Notes under the pieces: model-generated
Database searches by the model: none
The model's input: only the letters and a program-made list of their open reading frames with translations
Told to the model about the DNA's origin: nothing
NCBI RefSeq assembly: GCF_028858725.1
Contig: NC_084774.1
Coordinates: 7,228,001-7,292,000 of the forward strand
Length of the DNA: 64,000 nt
Direction of reading: 5' to 3'
Origin: Colius striatus
Lineage: Eukaryota; Chordata; Aves; Coliiformes; Coliidae
In this document: piece by piece, positions 21,384-36,300 of the stretch
Layout of the letters: each line of letters opens with the position of its first letter
Numbering within the stretch: position 1 is the stretch's first letter
Program-made: the position numbers and the translations under genes

Positions 21384-24300
21384 ATGCCGCTGCCCCGCGT
21401 CCCGCCGGTGCTCCGTGCCGCGCTGCTGCTCGGGCTGCTCCTGCCCGGCCTGCTCCTGCCCGCCGCCGCCGAGTCGGTGAGTGCCGCCGGGACGCGGAGG
21501 GGAGAGGGGTCGAGCCGCGGCAGGGAAGGGTGCTCCCGGGAGTCTCGGCACGGCTCTTGTTCGGGGCTGTGCTGGCAGCGGGTTCCGCTGGCTGGTAGCT
21601 CATGCCACTGCTGCCCGCCCGGGGGTCTGCCCCCGGCTGCCCTTCGCCGAGGAAGGGGTGAGGGGCACATGGGTGAATGGCAAGGGGGTCGTTCCCGTTC
21701 CTCCCTCGCGTTCCCCCGCTCTGCCTTGCGCGGTGCTTGCTCCGTTTGACGCCCTGGCAGCCGTGCCCTGGCTCGGTGGAGTCCGTTGTCCTGGCGGCAG
21801 TGCCACTCCTCGCCTGACCCTCTGTCCCTTTCCTGCCCTACGCACTGGCCAGCCTCGTCGTGCCCTTCTGTGATCGGGGCCGGTGGAATTAGAGCAGGAC
21901 GGGGTACAAGGGTATGGGATAGAAGTGGACCGCTCTCCATTACAGCTTTGATCTCCAGCTGCCAGTCGTGCCTTTAAGTCCTTTAATCCTTCTTTTATTG
22001 TGAATTTGTGATGGGTTATAGGCATTGCCGTGCCTGGGTTGGCTTTCCAGTCTGGCCTGAGGTTGGTTGAGCTGATCCCTGCTGTCTTTAGATATCTATC
22101 AAACCTTCCTTCTTCCTTATCCACGTGGGAGCAAAAAATGATGAGTTACCATGAAGGGTTTAAGAGTCTTCTAGATATAGAATGAGGTCAAACAGTTTGG
22201 GTGCTTCAAGCTGGGCACACGTGGGATCTTCGTGGTGAAGCAGCGATTTCAGGATTCTGCTTTCGCTGCTGTTTGTTTGTTTATGTGTGTGTGTGTGTGT
22301 GTGTCCCTCTTGCTGATAGCATGACCAAGGCAGATTCCTCTGCCAGCCTGAAAGAGCTGCAGAGATTAAAGTAACTGCAGGAGATCAGGGCTTTTCAAAA
22401 CGGAGTTTAATCAACCCCATTGCTTCCTTTGGGATCGAAGGCCAAGTGGGCAGATCAGAGCTAATAAGACTGTGCTGCTGGGCTACTTTCAGATAGGGGT
22501 GTGAGGTTGTGGGGTGCTGGCTGGACAGTAGGAAGCTCCCACAGAGAGCATCTGTATTAATTGTCAGCTGCTACTCTGTGCTAAGACCAACCAGCCCAAA
22601 TCCACTTTAATCTGGTGTCTTTATCCCTGCTATTAAGCACGTGAATCGCTTGTTTGAGAACTGGCCCAAACTAGTAGGGGCAAACCTTTGGTGCAGACAG
22701 CATCTGGAAGTTGCATTGACCATGTTTGGTATGAAATGCAACTTGGAGTCTCAGGGGAGCGGAGTGGTCTGCAAGCATCGGATTTCTGCAAAGACAACAA
22801 ACTTTGCACAGATGTGTTCTGTAAATCCTCGTATAGATCTTGTAGGGAGTATTTATCTGTAACTTTTCAGCTACTCAAGATGGAGTGTATGTTTGAAAAG
22901 TAACACTGGCCTACTATAAAGCCTTATCCAAACAAATTGTTTGGGTTACAGGCTGCTGGGGAGGAGATGAGGATGACACACTGTTTGGGAGAGTTCTGCT
23001 GGCACTTCTCCCGTGTTGGTTTTTTTTAGTAGCACTGCCAAAACGTGCAAGGCTGCACAGCATGTGGCTCTGGGTTTTTTGGTGCAGGCTGGGTGAAGAC
23101 AGGTAGCTGTTTTTTAACAAGCTGAGGATTGTGTTTCTTGTGCTTATGTAAGAGAGTGGCTCGGTGCTTGAATATTTCCCCAAGCCTGTACAAACAAAAA
23201 TGCCTTGGCTCCTTTCCCCTCTCGTGGCTTTCTGGTGGGGATGGGGTTTCTCAGTGTGAAGCAATCTTGGATGTGTAAGAGGGTGGGGAATGTTACTGAA
23301 GTGCCGGAGTGTGACGTTGGTGCAGAGGCTGTGGGTGGGTTGTGTTACAACAGCCTGGCAGCTTCATGTGAGAACATCGGCATGTTTCCCTCAGGGGAGC
23401 GAGGGGTGCTCTGAGCAGAAGCTGTGGCTCCTGGGACCAGTCCTCTTTGAGTGCTTTAGAAAGCAAAGGCAGCGTGGGCAGGTTACTCCCTCCCTTGCTT
23501 AGGCAGAGTGGGTGTTGTTGAGCTCTCCCTGTCCTTTCAGCGTCTACAAGTGCCCCTGGCAGTGCAGGAGGAGTATTCCCCCACCGCAGAGGTGTCTCTG
23601 CCTGCTGTGGGCTTGGGCTGCTCCTGTGTTTGCCTGAGCTGCAAGAGGGCTCTGGGTGCTCGGAGCTCAGCAGGGCCTGAGCAGTGCTTATGGGATGCAA
23701 GCTTGTTGTGGCTGCCCTACTTTTCTGCCTTGAAGTATGTGGGAAAAGTCTCTGAGCACTGCATCATGTTTGTGCATCCCTAGCAATAGAGACAAGCAGG
23801 AGTCCAATGCAGAAGCTGCTGGGAGACCATTGCTCAGGGAGAGAGGAGGGGGGGACTTCATGCTGTTTGTGGGTTGTTTGCTGGTTTAAAGCTGCCTGAT
23901 TGGCAAAGCTGGTGTCTTGTTGATGATAGCTGTGTTTGGAAAGTAGTGCAGCATTACTAATGTTAAAACCGGTTTGGCTTGTCCTGCTGCCATTGATCCC
24001 CGAGGCCTGTTCTTTCTGCTCTTTGCCCAGTTTCTCATCTGTCCCTCCCAATCAAATCAAGACATTACTATCTGCACTTTTTTTACGTTATTTTACCTTC
24101 TGCCTTGGCAAACTCATGGGGCAGCTGAACATGTAGAACAAATCCTTGCTTTGCTTCAGCCTCCCTGAGACACAGAATTGCAAAATTACAGTGTCTTAAG
24201 GCAATGTCCTTTAGTCCCCAGGTAAGGAGCTCATGGTAGTTGAACTTTGAGCTGGCTGTTAGGATGAAATGCTTGTAATGTGTAGAAAGAAACAGCCTCT

Positions 24301-27300
24301 CTAGCACCTTGTCCAGCTGCTTGCAGAGGGAGTCCAGGGGGGCACAGTCACCTGCAGCCCAGTGTCTGCACCAGATGTGGAGGTACCCACAGGGGTGGGA
24401 GCAGGCACCTCTCCTTGCCTGGGGCACGGTGAGGGAAACTGCTGCTGCCCTTTCTCATCTGTCCTAAGGACCTGCTGGAGAGCACTGTCTTGTGGTTTAG
24501 TTTTTCAAACAGTTTATGCAAGAGGTAAAATGGGGCTGACCTTGGTGCTTTTTGGACTCTTGATACCAGAGACTCATTCACTCTGGGAAGTTCAGGCTGT
24601 TAGCCAACGTGATTGCTCTCCTTCCTGCCCCTCCTGTTGTTGTCTTCCAAGGCCTTGGCACTTAGAGGTCCTGCACAGCTCTGTATCCAGGCCAACAACA
24701 GGGAAAATGTGTTTTTCCCCTCTGTTTTCTCCCCTCCCCTCTCAACCTCTGTTAATGGCTTTACTGTTGCCTTAGCTGTCTGAATGGCTGGAGTGGGCAG
24801 GCTGTTTTCTGCTCTCAAATGCCTGAAGTGCAGCACCCTGATGTGACCTTGCCATGCCTTTCCTGTGGTGCCTTACTGCCTTCTCAATACACTTGTGTCC
24901 CACTTCCTGAACAAACTGGGAGCTGCTCACCTGCCCTCAGAGTGATGGAGAGTAGGGACCAGCTGGCTGCTTGGTGTGCAGACTTCAGCATGGCTCCTGC
25001 AGCTGCTTTTCCCTCCCCTCTGACTCTTGGTGCTGGTAAATGCTCTGTTGATAAGGTGCTGGCTGCTTGAATCCACTTGTCTGTAAGTTAACACCTGGTT
25101 GTGTTGGGTTTTGCATGTGTTAAGTTGTTCTGCCTCAATGGATGGATTGACTGGCTTAAAAAAGCTGCTTTGAAAATTCGGTGATAGTAAGGGAGGTTCT
25201 ATAGTCTGCAGTGTAAATGACTTGTAGGATTACTTGATTAAGTTATAGTGCCTTGCTGCCCCCCCCCCCCCCCCCCCCCCCCCCAGTTATTGCTTGGGCT
25301 AGAGAAAATGGAGTGTCCATCCTTCAGAACACTTCCTTGCTCTTGAGCTAACACTTCTCTTCAGCCTGCTCTTAGATCCTTGCAGCTGTGTTTTCCTCTT
25401 TGCTCCCAACAGCTTGTTTATGCCCTTTATGCCCTGTGACAGCACCAGGCTTGTGCTGCTTTTGCAGCCTCAAACTGGAAGCTAAAGCTGGTGAAGCATC
25501 ACAAACCCGGTGGGGACAAACCCTGCACAGCCCTGACCTCTGGGCTGCTGTTGTGGAGCCTGTGTGGCTGTTTGTTTGAGACTCGGTGGAATGCAAACCC
25601 TTTAGATTAAGGATTCAGGTGATTTGCACTAGAATGAGACTCTGGTGATGAGACTGGGCTTGGTGGCTCTGAACAGACTAGTTAAAGAGTTTAACTTGTC
25701 ATAAGCTACTGCTGCTAGGGGCTGTAAATGATCATGTTAATGAGCTGTTAGGGCTGTACTTCTACATTAGTTCAGGCTTCTATTCTATTTTTTGTTTCTT
25801 TAAGCGTGTGCCTCGGTGGTGTCCAGTAAATGTTGCAGCCTCTGCCTTGTAGTCATGCTCTGACTCAGGGTTTCTGGCACTTGCTTGGCCTCGCAGCTCC
25901 CGGACACGCTGCTGTCACCTCTGACTAACAGCCCTGGCCCCTTACCCAAAGCAATGACTCAGACTTCCGAGGTGCTGCAGCCTCGGAATCTCTTTTTATG
26001 GGGTTAGAAAAGGGGTGACAAGCAAAGCTAGTGCCGCTGGGCAGGCAGTCTGTGCTGCCCTCGACTTGAGGCTATGGTGGCTGAAAAAGTTGTTGGGCTC
26101 TGACCCGGGACTGCTGCCAGCAGCTGGGTTGGTGTTGGCAAAGGCAGATCAGAGAATGGCCTTGTCTTGAACAGCCACTGACTTGCTCCGTGGTTGCTGT
26201 GTTTTTAGACAGAGTTAGAAATGAGTAGCATGAGGGGAGGAGAAGGCTCTCAGAAATGACTGAAAGCGTTCAAAGCAAGCTTCAGGAGTGGAAAGCCTCA
26301 AAAGAGAGGGTTAAATACTTAGCCATGGCTCTGGAGAAAATGTCAGCGTAGGAGGGGAAAGCACACATCTTGCTGACTTCAGAAACACAGTTCTTGTCAA
26401 AGTCTTGGTTTTGTTGGAAGTATGCACTCTTGTCAGTTTATCCTTAAATCCTTTGAGACTGAGACTCTGCTTATAAAATGTCAAGAGGCTGTTGTTAAAA
26501 GAATTATTGGGATAACTTAAAAATCAAAGCAGCTAATTAAAATCTGAGGGAGACACTCACTCCTGGGGTTGGGAAGGAGACTGGGAGACCAATAGCACTG
26601 TTACCCAAGCAGCCAGTGTCATGTCAAGCAAAAACAAGATTTCTTGCTTAAACAAATTGTGTTCTGTCAGGGAAAACAAAGCCTGACATGGGAAGGATTT
26701 CTCTCTTCTGATGCTGCTCTGCTTTAGCTGCTGCAGGGGAAAAGGTGTCTCTCCCACAGTTGGACTAAAACTGTGCTGCTGTTTGCTGTCCAACTTGAAT
26801 ACAAAGTGATGTGACCCTGCCTGGGTTACCTTGCTGGGAGGCTAACCCTGCCTCCTGCTCTTTAGCTGCTGTTACAGTCAAACTGTAGCAATAAAAGTAA
26901 ATATTAACTGAGAAAGTGCCTGCCTTGGGCTTGCACTGAAATGCTGCTGCTGTGTGGCACAGTGGCCAGCAGCCGCAGCTGGTCCCTGGAAGGAGAGTTG
27001 GAGGTGATGGATGGTCTCTGGAAGGTGTGATGGGTGCTGCTGTGCTGACCTGGAGGAATGGGACCCATGGATGGAGGGACAGATCCTGGCTGCCAGGCAG
27101 TGAGGAGGGTGGCAAAAGCTTATCTTGTGGGCTAGTGCTGCATTTAAAACCAGAGAAACTTCTCTTTGTCCCCAAATGGAAATACAGGCTTTCCTGATGT
27201 CAGGAGCTTTTGCTTGGAAGACTCTGTTCCCCAGCGAGATAAATATTTGGTGTGCAGTGGAGCAGACGCTGGAGCCAGGATCTTGCAGGAGACTGTTTGT

Positions 27301-30300
27301 GTGCGGGCTGTTCTTGGCACTAACTCTGGATTTCCCGAGGCTGCTGTGAGGAGCTGGTCCTGTGTGTGGCTTACAGAGGGACTTGCGAGCACAGGCTTTG
27401 CAGAGCCAAGGAAGGAGTGACCAAAACAATAGCTGGGTCCCTCTGCTCCTGACTGTGAGAGTGTGGCTGCAGAGATGTTGGTCAGGGAGGGCTGGAAAAC
27501 TGCTGCCAGCTACTTGCTCCTTGCTCAGAGAGGGGAGGAAGCCTGGCTGGGAGTCCAGAGCTCTGACAGAAAAATGCTCCTGGGAAGGACAGGTTTCCCA
27601 AAGTACAGCCGCATTAAGCCCAATAAACAGCACACGTGGCATCTGCTGCTTTCTGTGCCCAAGCCAATGCAACCTCAGCCCAAGTCAGCTATGTCTCTAT
27701 TAAAAACCAAGCCCCATTCTCCCATGCACTACAATCCCAGCCTCTGCTGCTGTAGCTAACTAGGAAAATCCCTGATGGTGAAATGTTTGTTTGTCTAAAT
27801 GCTTACAAGAGTGTAGCCTGATAGCGGGGTGCTACGCTGCGCTGCCTCAAGTGCTTTTGTGCTGATAACTTCCTCTGCTACAGGGGTTTTTTGCTGGTAG
27901 TTTTGCCAGCAGAGCAAAATTTTGAAGAGCATGACTGTGCTGGCAGAGCTCAGCTGCCCTGGCTGAGCCTAAATCTTTGGGCTACTACTTCTGATTAGAT
28001 TAAAATGGGTTGTGGGAGAGGAAACATTTGTAGGGCGCAGCATTGGGAATCTTGACTGTACAAACAAGCTGAGATTAGCTGCGTGGTGAGCCAGCTAGGA
28101 AAGGCACCCTTTGAAGCTGAGTGTCTGCCTGGCTGAATTTGGCTAACACTCTGGCATGAGGAAGCATAAAGATCCCAAAAATGCATGTCACGTATTTCTT
28201 GCCCAGTGGAAATTCCTCTTGTGTGTGTGTCCAGGGAAATATTGGGGTGTAGTTGTATTCTAGGAAAGGGCAGTGAGGACAGGCCTCTCCCTAGTGTGAG
28301 GGGGAAATGGGATATGTGGAACATCCTGAGCCTGAAGTAGCGCCATGAGAAATCATCCTTGATGGAAAAGCTGCTTTGCTGAGGCCTCTATATCCTTTGC
28401 TTTCTTCCACAGCCGAGGATGCACTAGGAGCCCTAGAAGCCATAGGAGTATACAGCAGGGCAGCTGAGTTGGGAGCCTGACCCACTTTGAACAGATTTCT
28501 CCAACTTCTGAACTAAGCTCTGACAGTGAAGTGTGTGCAATACCTATGATCAGGTTTGCACATACAACAAAGTATCTTTATGAAGTAGGTGTGTGTGACT
28601 GCTCCTGGCCAGCAGAACCTTTCAGGGGTGCAGAATGTTACTGCTGCAGTTGTTTTCCTCCTGAGTCACATGAGAGTTCCTGCTTTCCCCTCCTGCAGTT
28701 TTCATCTCAACCTTATCATTATTTGCTTCAGGGCAAGTGGTTGACACACAACCATCTGCAACTGCCTGCTGAGCTTTACCTTCTCTGCCTGGAGCGGGGA
28801 CGCAGTTGTCTCCTTCTGCTTGGGCTCTGTAGGTCTCTAGAGCTGGACATCGAGTATTTAGAGCAGCTCCTTTGCCTCCATTGCAGTAACCAGATCCCAG
28901 CATATGCCTGTCTGGCAAAGGACTCTGTCTTCATGGCTTCATCAGGCAAGAGCAGTTAAACAAAGACTTCACTCCTTTGTAATCTGTGCTTTGGTTCCAC
29001 GCCATGGCCCGACAGGCACGTGTGCACGGTGTGCTCTGAGGAGAGCAGCTGGTGTGGAAGCCAACACACACAGGTTCAAAGGGAACAGAGGTTTGACTTT
29101 GTGAGTGCAGGGAAGCCTGTTCTGAGCAAGCAGAGCCCAGGAGGGTTCATCCCTGCTGCAGGGGAGGCACCTGTGACAGCGGGACACTCGCCAGGGCCCA
29201 GGATTATGGTATAATCGTCACAGGGATTACGGCTCTGCTGCCGCGTGAGCCTCCAGGAGAGCTGCTTGTGCTGACACAGCTTAAAGAATCACAGGGGGAG
29301 TGGGGGTGAGTTGGGGGGTGACCTGGGCTGAGACTGTGAACACACAACTGGGTTTGTTGCTGCAGGGAGATGGAAAACTGCTTGGACAGGGATTGGGAAT
29401 GCTCCACAGAAGTCATCTGGAACGAGTGATGCTTTTACCAGCAGAACAGTTTGTCAGTCTGCATGTTGCTCTTGTTCTACTTTATTAAGCAAGACCCTGC
29501 CCTTTGGGGGGGCAGTGCTATCCCTGCTGCCAGCCAGGAGCTGCCTGCAAGCCCTGGTCTGTACTTCTCCCTCTGATTTTCCCCTTGGTCCTCAGAAGTG
29601 TTCTGGATTTACCTTTCTGGCTTACTGTGATAGGAATTGGGAATGTACCTATAGAGAGGCTGTTGGAGAGGAGATGGGCAAGACTGGCTTTGCCCAAAGC
29701 CACTGTGCCTGAGGTTGTGCTCTGGGACTCCTTGAAAAGCCTTAAGCAAAGCCCTAGTAATATTTAACCATGTCTGGAAGCCTCGGGGTGAGCCTGTCAT
29801 GGAACTAAATACACATATGTGCCTGGATGGGAGCTGTTTAACTTCTGTCCCTTGGCACAGAGGCCAGCATGAGCTGTGTGTCCTGAGGATTACATGGGAC
29901 AGGCTTATCAGGAATGGGAGGTAAAGTGGTACCCTGCAAGCATGGGCACAAGGAGTTGGCACAAGTGGATTATGTTTTACTGTGACTGATGTATTGAAGG
30001 AGTTAGGTGTGATCTAGATTGAAACAGTGATATCTGCTTTGCTCTCAGGACAAAAGTGACTTTAGTATAACATTTTTCCCCCCCAACACAGCTGGAGTAT
30101 GGAGGGAGTGAACAATTCTTTGGGGGAATTGTAGAGCTTTCTCTTACTAGTCTGGCAGGAGCTGCATCTGCTGGAACCTCCCAGTGCTTCCAGTAACTTT
30201 CCTTTAATGCTTAGTGAGATGGGAAGATAGAGCTGTCTGCCTGTTACCACTGCATACCTCCCTCCCTTGGCAGTCATCCCTCTTGGCTGACTCGCACCCA

Positions 30301-33300
30301 TATGAGCCACCCTGTTTCCAGCACTGTGTGGCTCCTCCACCTTCCTGGTTTTGAGGGACTGGAGTGCATTGAAGGGGTGAGCTGGTGACCTCCTCTGCCA
30401 ACCCCTGCACCCTTGCACACTTTGCTTGAGCTTTAAAACCTCCCTGCTCTGTGTGCTCCTGCAAGAGCTCGGAGGAAGTAAACTGTATGGAAATTCCCTT
30501 TCATGGGCTTGGTGGCTTACAGAGCTTTGCATCCTTCCCCTGGAAGGGCCCTGTTGGGTTTGGTGCTCTTTGACTCCTGGTGCAGGACAGCACAAGGGGT
30601 GGTGGCTTTGTGAGAATGATCTCAGGCTCTAGGGCTGGGCTGTGGGCAGCTGCTCCCATAGTCCAGGAGCCCTTTCTTAAGCTGATCTGGATGTGCACTG
30701 TGGTGGTATGAGGTGACATCTGCCTGAGAGCAGAGATCTGGGGAAGATACTTTGTGTAGTACTGCTTGCTGAAGTTAAATGAGGTGATCTATCCCACTGT
30801 CCCTTAGTACAGAGCACCTGAGGAGCCCCAGGAGCAGCTTACATGTACCTGTCCTTTCAGGCCACAGAGAGTTAACAGATCTCTGCACCTCTGCCCACTC
30901 CCCTCTTCTGCCACCTCCCAGGCTGGCCCAGCTCCATGTGCTTTTGTCTGGGAAAGGTTGACTTTCACCTTGCTCCTGTTTACTCCGAGAGCTGTGTACA
31001 CAGTGCTGGGGAGGGAGGTGTAGGAGCGAGTGCTGAGTCTCCACACCAAAGTTATGGTGTGATAAAGGGCTCCCTGCACTTTGCATACCTGAGTCTCTGC
31101 AGGTCTTGCTGCCTGTGCCCCTTCAAAGAAGCTTTTAATGAGCTCTGGTGTGTTTGAGAGACAAGGACCAGCTGTAAAAGCCAGTTCCTTGTCTAGAAAG
31201 CTTTGTCTGTGCCCCAGACATCATCCGGGGGTTTTATGAAAGGGTTTGCAAAGGCTGTGGTGAGGACGTGGGCTGGGACAGACAGGCTGCTGGGGTTTGT
31301 TTCCCAGAACTAGCCAGTGGCTGGGGGAATTCACACATGGGACAGAAAGTTTGCCTGCTGCCTCAATAAACAGATGCTCTTGCTTTGAGAAGGTTAGTGT
31401 GTGCTGGGGCTGGAAGTGGAAGCATAAAATGGAATGGAGTGGGCTAAGGATGGAGCACAGCAGGGCTGTATACCCCTGCCTGGGCTGCCAGCAGTGGGAT
31501 TCCTGTGCCTCAACTAAGCAAACAGTGTCTGGCTTCATCCAGTAGTGCAGCTTGTCTCGGGCTCAAACATGAGACCTCTGTGCCCAGCTTTTCCAGGAAT
31601 GACGCTCGTAGTTCACGTGCCTGACGTGCTGCTGGTCTGGCACGGAATGAACTCCTCTGCCACTGGCAGGCAGGAAAAGCTGCTGCTCCCCAGCACAGGG
31701 CTTAATCTCCCGTGGTGCTTACTGGGGATAAAGCTGCTTAACATGAAGAAGCAATCCTGGAACTAGAGTCCTGCAGAAAAGGCTGATTTCTGTGCAGAGC
31801 TCTCCTAGAGAGGAGCATATTAATAGCAGGGCTGTAGTTGAGCTGCTGGGGTGAGGTGGGGCTGTGCAGGCAATGCTCCCAGCAGGTCCCTGGCCTGGCT
31901 CCAGCGCTGGGGTAGTTGGTGGTGGGAAGCAGAGCCAGGGCAGTGCCTGTGCCCTCCTCCAACTGGCAGTTGCAGAAGGTGTTGAACCTGAAGGTAGCCA
32001 GAGACAACTTGGCAAGGTCAGGGCTGCAGCAGTCTCCTAGCCTGTTCCTCTTGGCTGCAGCCTGCCAGCTGAGAAGCATGGGGTACCCTCTGTGGTGCCT
32101 CCTCACCTGGTAGCAGCTGTAGGGAGGACTGAATCTTCTTGGAAAGGGATACATTTCTGAAGCAATACTCCAAGGAGCTCTTAATGTGGCATATGGGAAG
32201 CCCAAAGTCCTTGCTTGGAATTCTGTGAAGTGCCTGTGTGCCCTCTCACAGGTGTGTATGTGAGGAATGTGCTTGCTCCAGACCTGCCCTAGAGCACAGC
32301 TCTCCAGTGTTAACTCTTCCTGGGCTGCCCATTCCCCAGCTCCCAGGAGGAACCTTCTTCCTGGGAGACTGTGTCTTGAAACCCAGAGGGTAAGTGTGGA
32401 GGTGCCCAGCAGCGCTCTTAACTTCCCCTGCTTATGAATCTGCAAAGTGAGGCTCACTGCCCACAAGAATAGTTTCCCTGTACAGTTTGAGAGGTGATTG
32501 TGGCTTCCAGGAACTTCCCTGTCCTTGCTCAAGAGGATGATGAAGAGTGAGTTCAGGGAACGCTCCCATATAATCTTATTTACCCTTGTGAGTCAGTAAT
32601 TTCCTTGTGTCCTCTGGCTTGTAAACACTGTCTGTGCTGATTTAAATGGAGTTTTCTGATAGCCAAACCTGGTGCTTCCACAGTATATACTAATCACTGT
32701 GGCTGTCTGCTGTGGCTTTGCCTGAGGCTGGGCTGATCTGATAAACCCAACCTGCTGTCCAGACCCTCACTGACTGGTTCTCTTGAGCTACACTTGTTAC
32801 CTGACTGTGATTCATGATGAAGTATGGCCTGAGCTGGCACAGGGGTGTGACTGGGCACAGTGCTGCTGCCAGCATGGGTCTGCAGGGCTGTAGGGATCTG
32901 CAGCAAATGTGCTTCCCAGCTTGGGCAGATGATGGGAATTGGGCTCTTCCTGCCCCTTGATGAAAAGGCCAGAAGCTATCCAGGGAGCAGCTCAGCATGC
33001 TGGCAGCCTTTTCCAGGGCAGATCTGGCTTTGGTGGCATTTCATAGATCCTGAAATAAGTTTGCCTTGGAGCAAGCTATCTGTAGTGTTAGGAATCCCTG
33101 GTTGAGGTGGTTTCTTCCCAGCTTCCTTCCCATCACCCAGTGCCAGGCTGGGGCAGAGCTGAGTCTAGGAGGGCTCTAGGAGGAGAGCTGGCCTCAGCAC
33201 TTCATGCCTCCAAGCTGTTCATTTGGTTATCCTCCAGCAGAGTCACTGGAGATACCAAAGATGCCTCAATGGGCTGATGAGAAGCACATCTAATGGCCAC

Positions 33301-36300
33301 TGCTCCTTATGCAAAATAACAAGCATCTTGCCCTGACCCCAGTGCCTTCTCTGTGGCAAAACCAGGTCAGGGGAATCCAGGCTGGGAGCAGGGCTGGGGC
33401 TGTGGGCAGAGGAAGCTGACACATGGCTTGTGGCTGGTTGTCAGCCAGTGCTGTGAGATCAACAGATGTAATTGGTCAGTTGGTGTCACACAGGGCTGTA
33501 GGATGGGCCACACCTGGCTGGGCCAGCAGCAAAGCTGCTCCCAGAGCCTTGCTGCTGCCCCCATGAAGCAGCTGGGGTGGTGCCACCAGCTCTGCTCACC
33601 CTCCTGAGTCCCTGACCTTCACCCCCTGGGAGGCTGTAGCTGCCCCTATATCTGTACATTGAGGAGAGCCCTTGGATCTGCAGGGCTGAGGAGTAAAGAA
33701 TGTTTTAAAACTGCTCTCCTGGGCAGATAACCCTTCAGAAAGATTTCTGTGGGTGCAGCATGCAAAAAATGTTGACAGCTCAGCCCCCAGCTATGGGACC
33801 CATCCATCTGCCTTGTGCTTCTCGCCCTAGGGGAAGGGGTTGAAGTGGTGACTTCATGGCTGTGGAAGCATCTGGAGCTGCTGGAATCTGTGGGCTGGTG
33901 TTGTGCAACTCAAGTGCTGATACCTGTGGTACCCTCACTGGGGCTGGCCCCAGGGCAGTGGGATGAGAAGTAGTTCTGGGGGAGTCACATAACCTTGGCA
34001 AGGGCAGAAGACTTGAGCTTGTGGCTCCTTGAAAGTCCAAGTGCAAATGAACTCTGGAGTGTAAATGGCTATTGTGGCCAAACAGCTCATTCTCTCTGTT
34101 TGAGCCTCTCCTGTCCCTTTGCTACCAGGGTCTGTAACTGCAGCCTTTGGGCCATGGGCTCCCCAGCTTGGTTTTGCAGATTCATTTGGTTATGTTGTAA
34201 GAGGTGAGGCAGGGCAAGCTCTTCCTTCAGGCAAGTCATTACTGACAGCAAGTGCTCTTGAACAACACGCTATATTGCACAGCAGTTCAGCTGAAGTGAC
34301 AGGCTGGTTTTTAACCTGTGGGTGATGTAGGTTTGTTCTAAAGACAGGAAACAAGGAATTGCCTTGGCATGAGGCTTTGGTGGTATCCAAAAAAACTGAC
34401 CCAGAGGTGCAAGGCTTTTTGTCTGGGAATAGCAAGTCCTTTGAGTCCCTCCTTATCAGAAGCTGAAGGTATTGCTTTTCCAAATGCTTTTGCTATAAAC
34501 TCCTGACTAAGATCCTGTTGTGTTATTTTCACCCTGTGGGCCCAAGTGAACCTCCTGAATCTGGAGCTCTCAGGAAATTCCCCTCCCAGGCTGGTGCTCC
34601 CTTCTGTTCTGAGAGATGCCAAGGGAATTCAACTACTTCCAGGCTGATGAAAATAATGCTTTTGGTGGAGAGGAAGTTTAGCATTTAATATTGTTCTGGT
34701 GGAAGTGACGTGTTAGCTCTGAACTCCTGACTTTCTGTGATTTGCTTCTGATACTTAACACTTCCTCACCCCCATTTACAGGTGAGAGAAACTGAGACCA
34801 TGGATGCCCGATGGCTTGACTACCCTGCCTCTGGAGACTTGCCAGATGATGAAGACATTGGAGAATTCAAGCCTCACTTAACTTCTGATGGGTTAGATCT
34901 AGATGAGACATCTGGGTCTGGAGGTAAGTAGGGAAGGAGGGAAATGGATCTCCCTCAGTTGAAATTTTGTCCAGCACAAGCCCATGAGTGATGGGCTAAG
35001 CACACAGTTAAGCTCCAGAGTCAGGTGGAGCTGAGAAAGCTGTGTGAACCATAGTTACTCACAGATGAGAACAGTGAAAGTGGTTGTACCATGATGTTGA
35101 ATCACTTGGGGAGGACAGATGGAGTCCAGCCAAGCTTGGTTTACTGCAAGTGAAAAGACATTACACTGCCTGGATGTCCTCTCTCTTGAACTCTAGAGAA
35201 CTTCTGAGAAACTTCAGATATTTTCTTTTAAATTATTATTTCTATATTGTTGAGACAGTGTTAAAAGGCTTAAAGTTGGTATCTCAGCTGAGAGCAAACA
35301 AGGTAAAAGACTGATTGGTGTTCAAGTAAGCTCTGTCGTGCAAAGCTCCCTCCCCAAACCAGTTTCTGCAGCTCCATGTCCCCTTTATGTGAATGTTTGT
35401 TCTCTAAAGGGAAAGGAAGAAGTGCTGAAATTGGTGCCTGACGTGTCTGGGCAGATCTGGAAAGCAAAGAATTGGCCAACTATCCTTTAGGGATGGGTGG
35501 TGAGTGCATTGCCCTCCGCTGGCACTAGCTCAGCAAGCTATAGCAGACCTGCTCTGCAGGGTGACTCCTGATGATCTGCAGCAGGGCATCCAGCTGAAGA
35601 CCCCTCCCAAGTGAGAGCTCTTGGTTTTAAGATTCCGTTTCATGTTCTTATGCAATCAAAGCCATTAAATGGTAGAAGCTCTAGTGGAAAGAGAGTAAGA
35701 GTTGTCAGCAGAGACAAGACTCCTAGCTTGCCTGCAGTTCCAGGTATTGTGGGAAATGAGAGGAAAAGGTATCATCTAATGTGGTTTATCTTTACTTCTT
35801 TTTTGTCCCCTCTGCAGACTACTCAGACTCTGAAGATGCCATATATCTGACCACCATGGAGACTCCTGTGGTAGGTATTGCCTCTGCACCTGTTAAGTAA
35901 CACGTAACCACTCTGCTGTGCCTGTGGAGCTTCCTGAATACCCTTCCCCCTGTGAGACCCAGCCTGGAGAGCAGCCTGCCTGCATGAGCAGGAACACTCA
36001 TAGTGCACTAAGCAAACTTTCTTTTCCTTGCACGCCCTTCCACTTTGAATTGTTGGTAGGTTGGGTGCTGCTTACTGATGGGTGTGGTTTGTCTGTGTTC
36101 TGTAGATATCTGACAACTATATCCCTGGAGATACTGAGAGAAAGGTAGAAGGTGAGAAGAAAAACACGATGGTGGACAATGAAATCATTGCAGACAAAGC
36201 TGTACCTGTCGAAGAGAACCTGTCCAACAAGATCTCCATGGCAAGCACAGCCAACAGCAGCATCTTTGAAAGAACAGAAGTCCTTACAGGTAATACTCCA

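Larger units (their letters stand above)
21477..34781 (+). other. SDC4: SDC4 intron 1, 13.3 kb
   Basis: The intron has a GTGAGT donor and an ACAG acceptor. It holds the rest of the CpG island (to about 21760), a (TG)n run at about 22285-22304 and a 26-base C homopolymer at 25259-25284. No nested exon, RNA gene or CR1 fragment was recognised. Confidence 0.7.
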
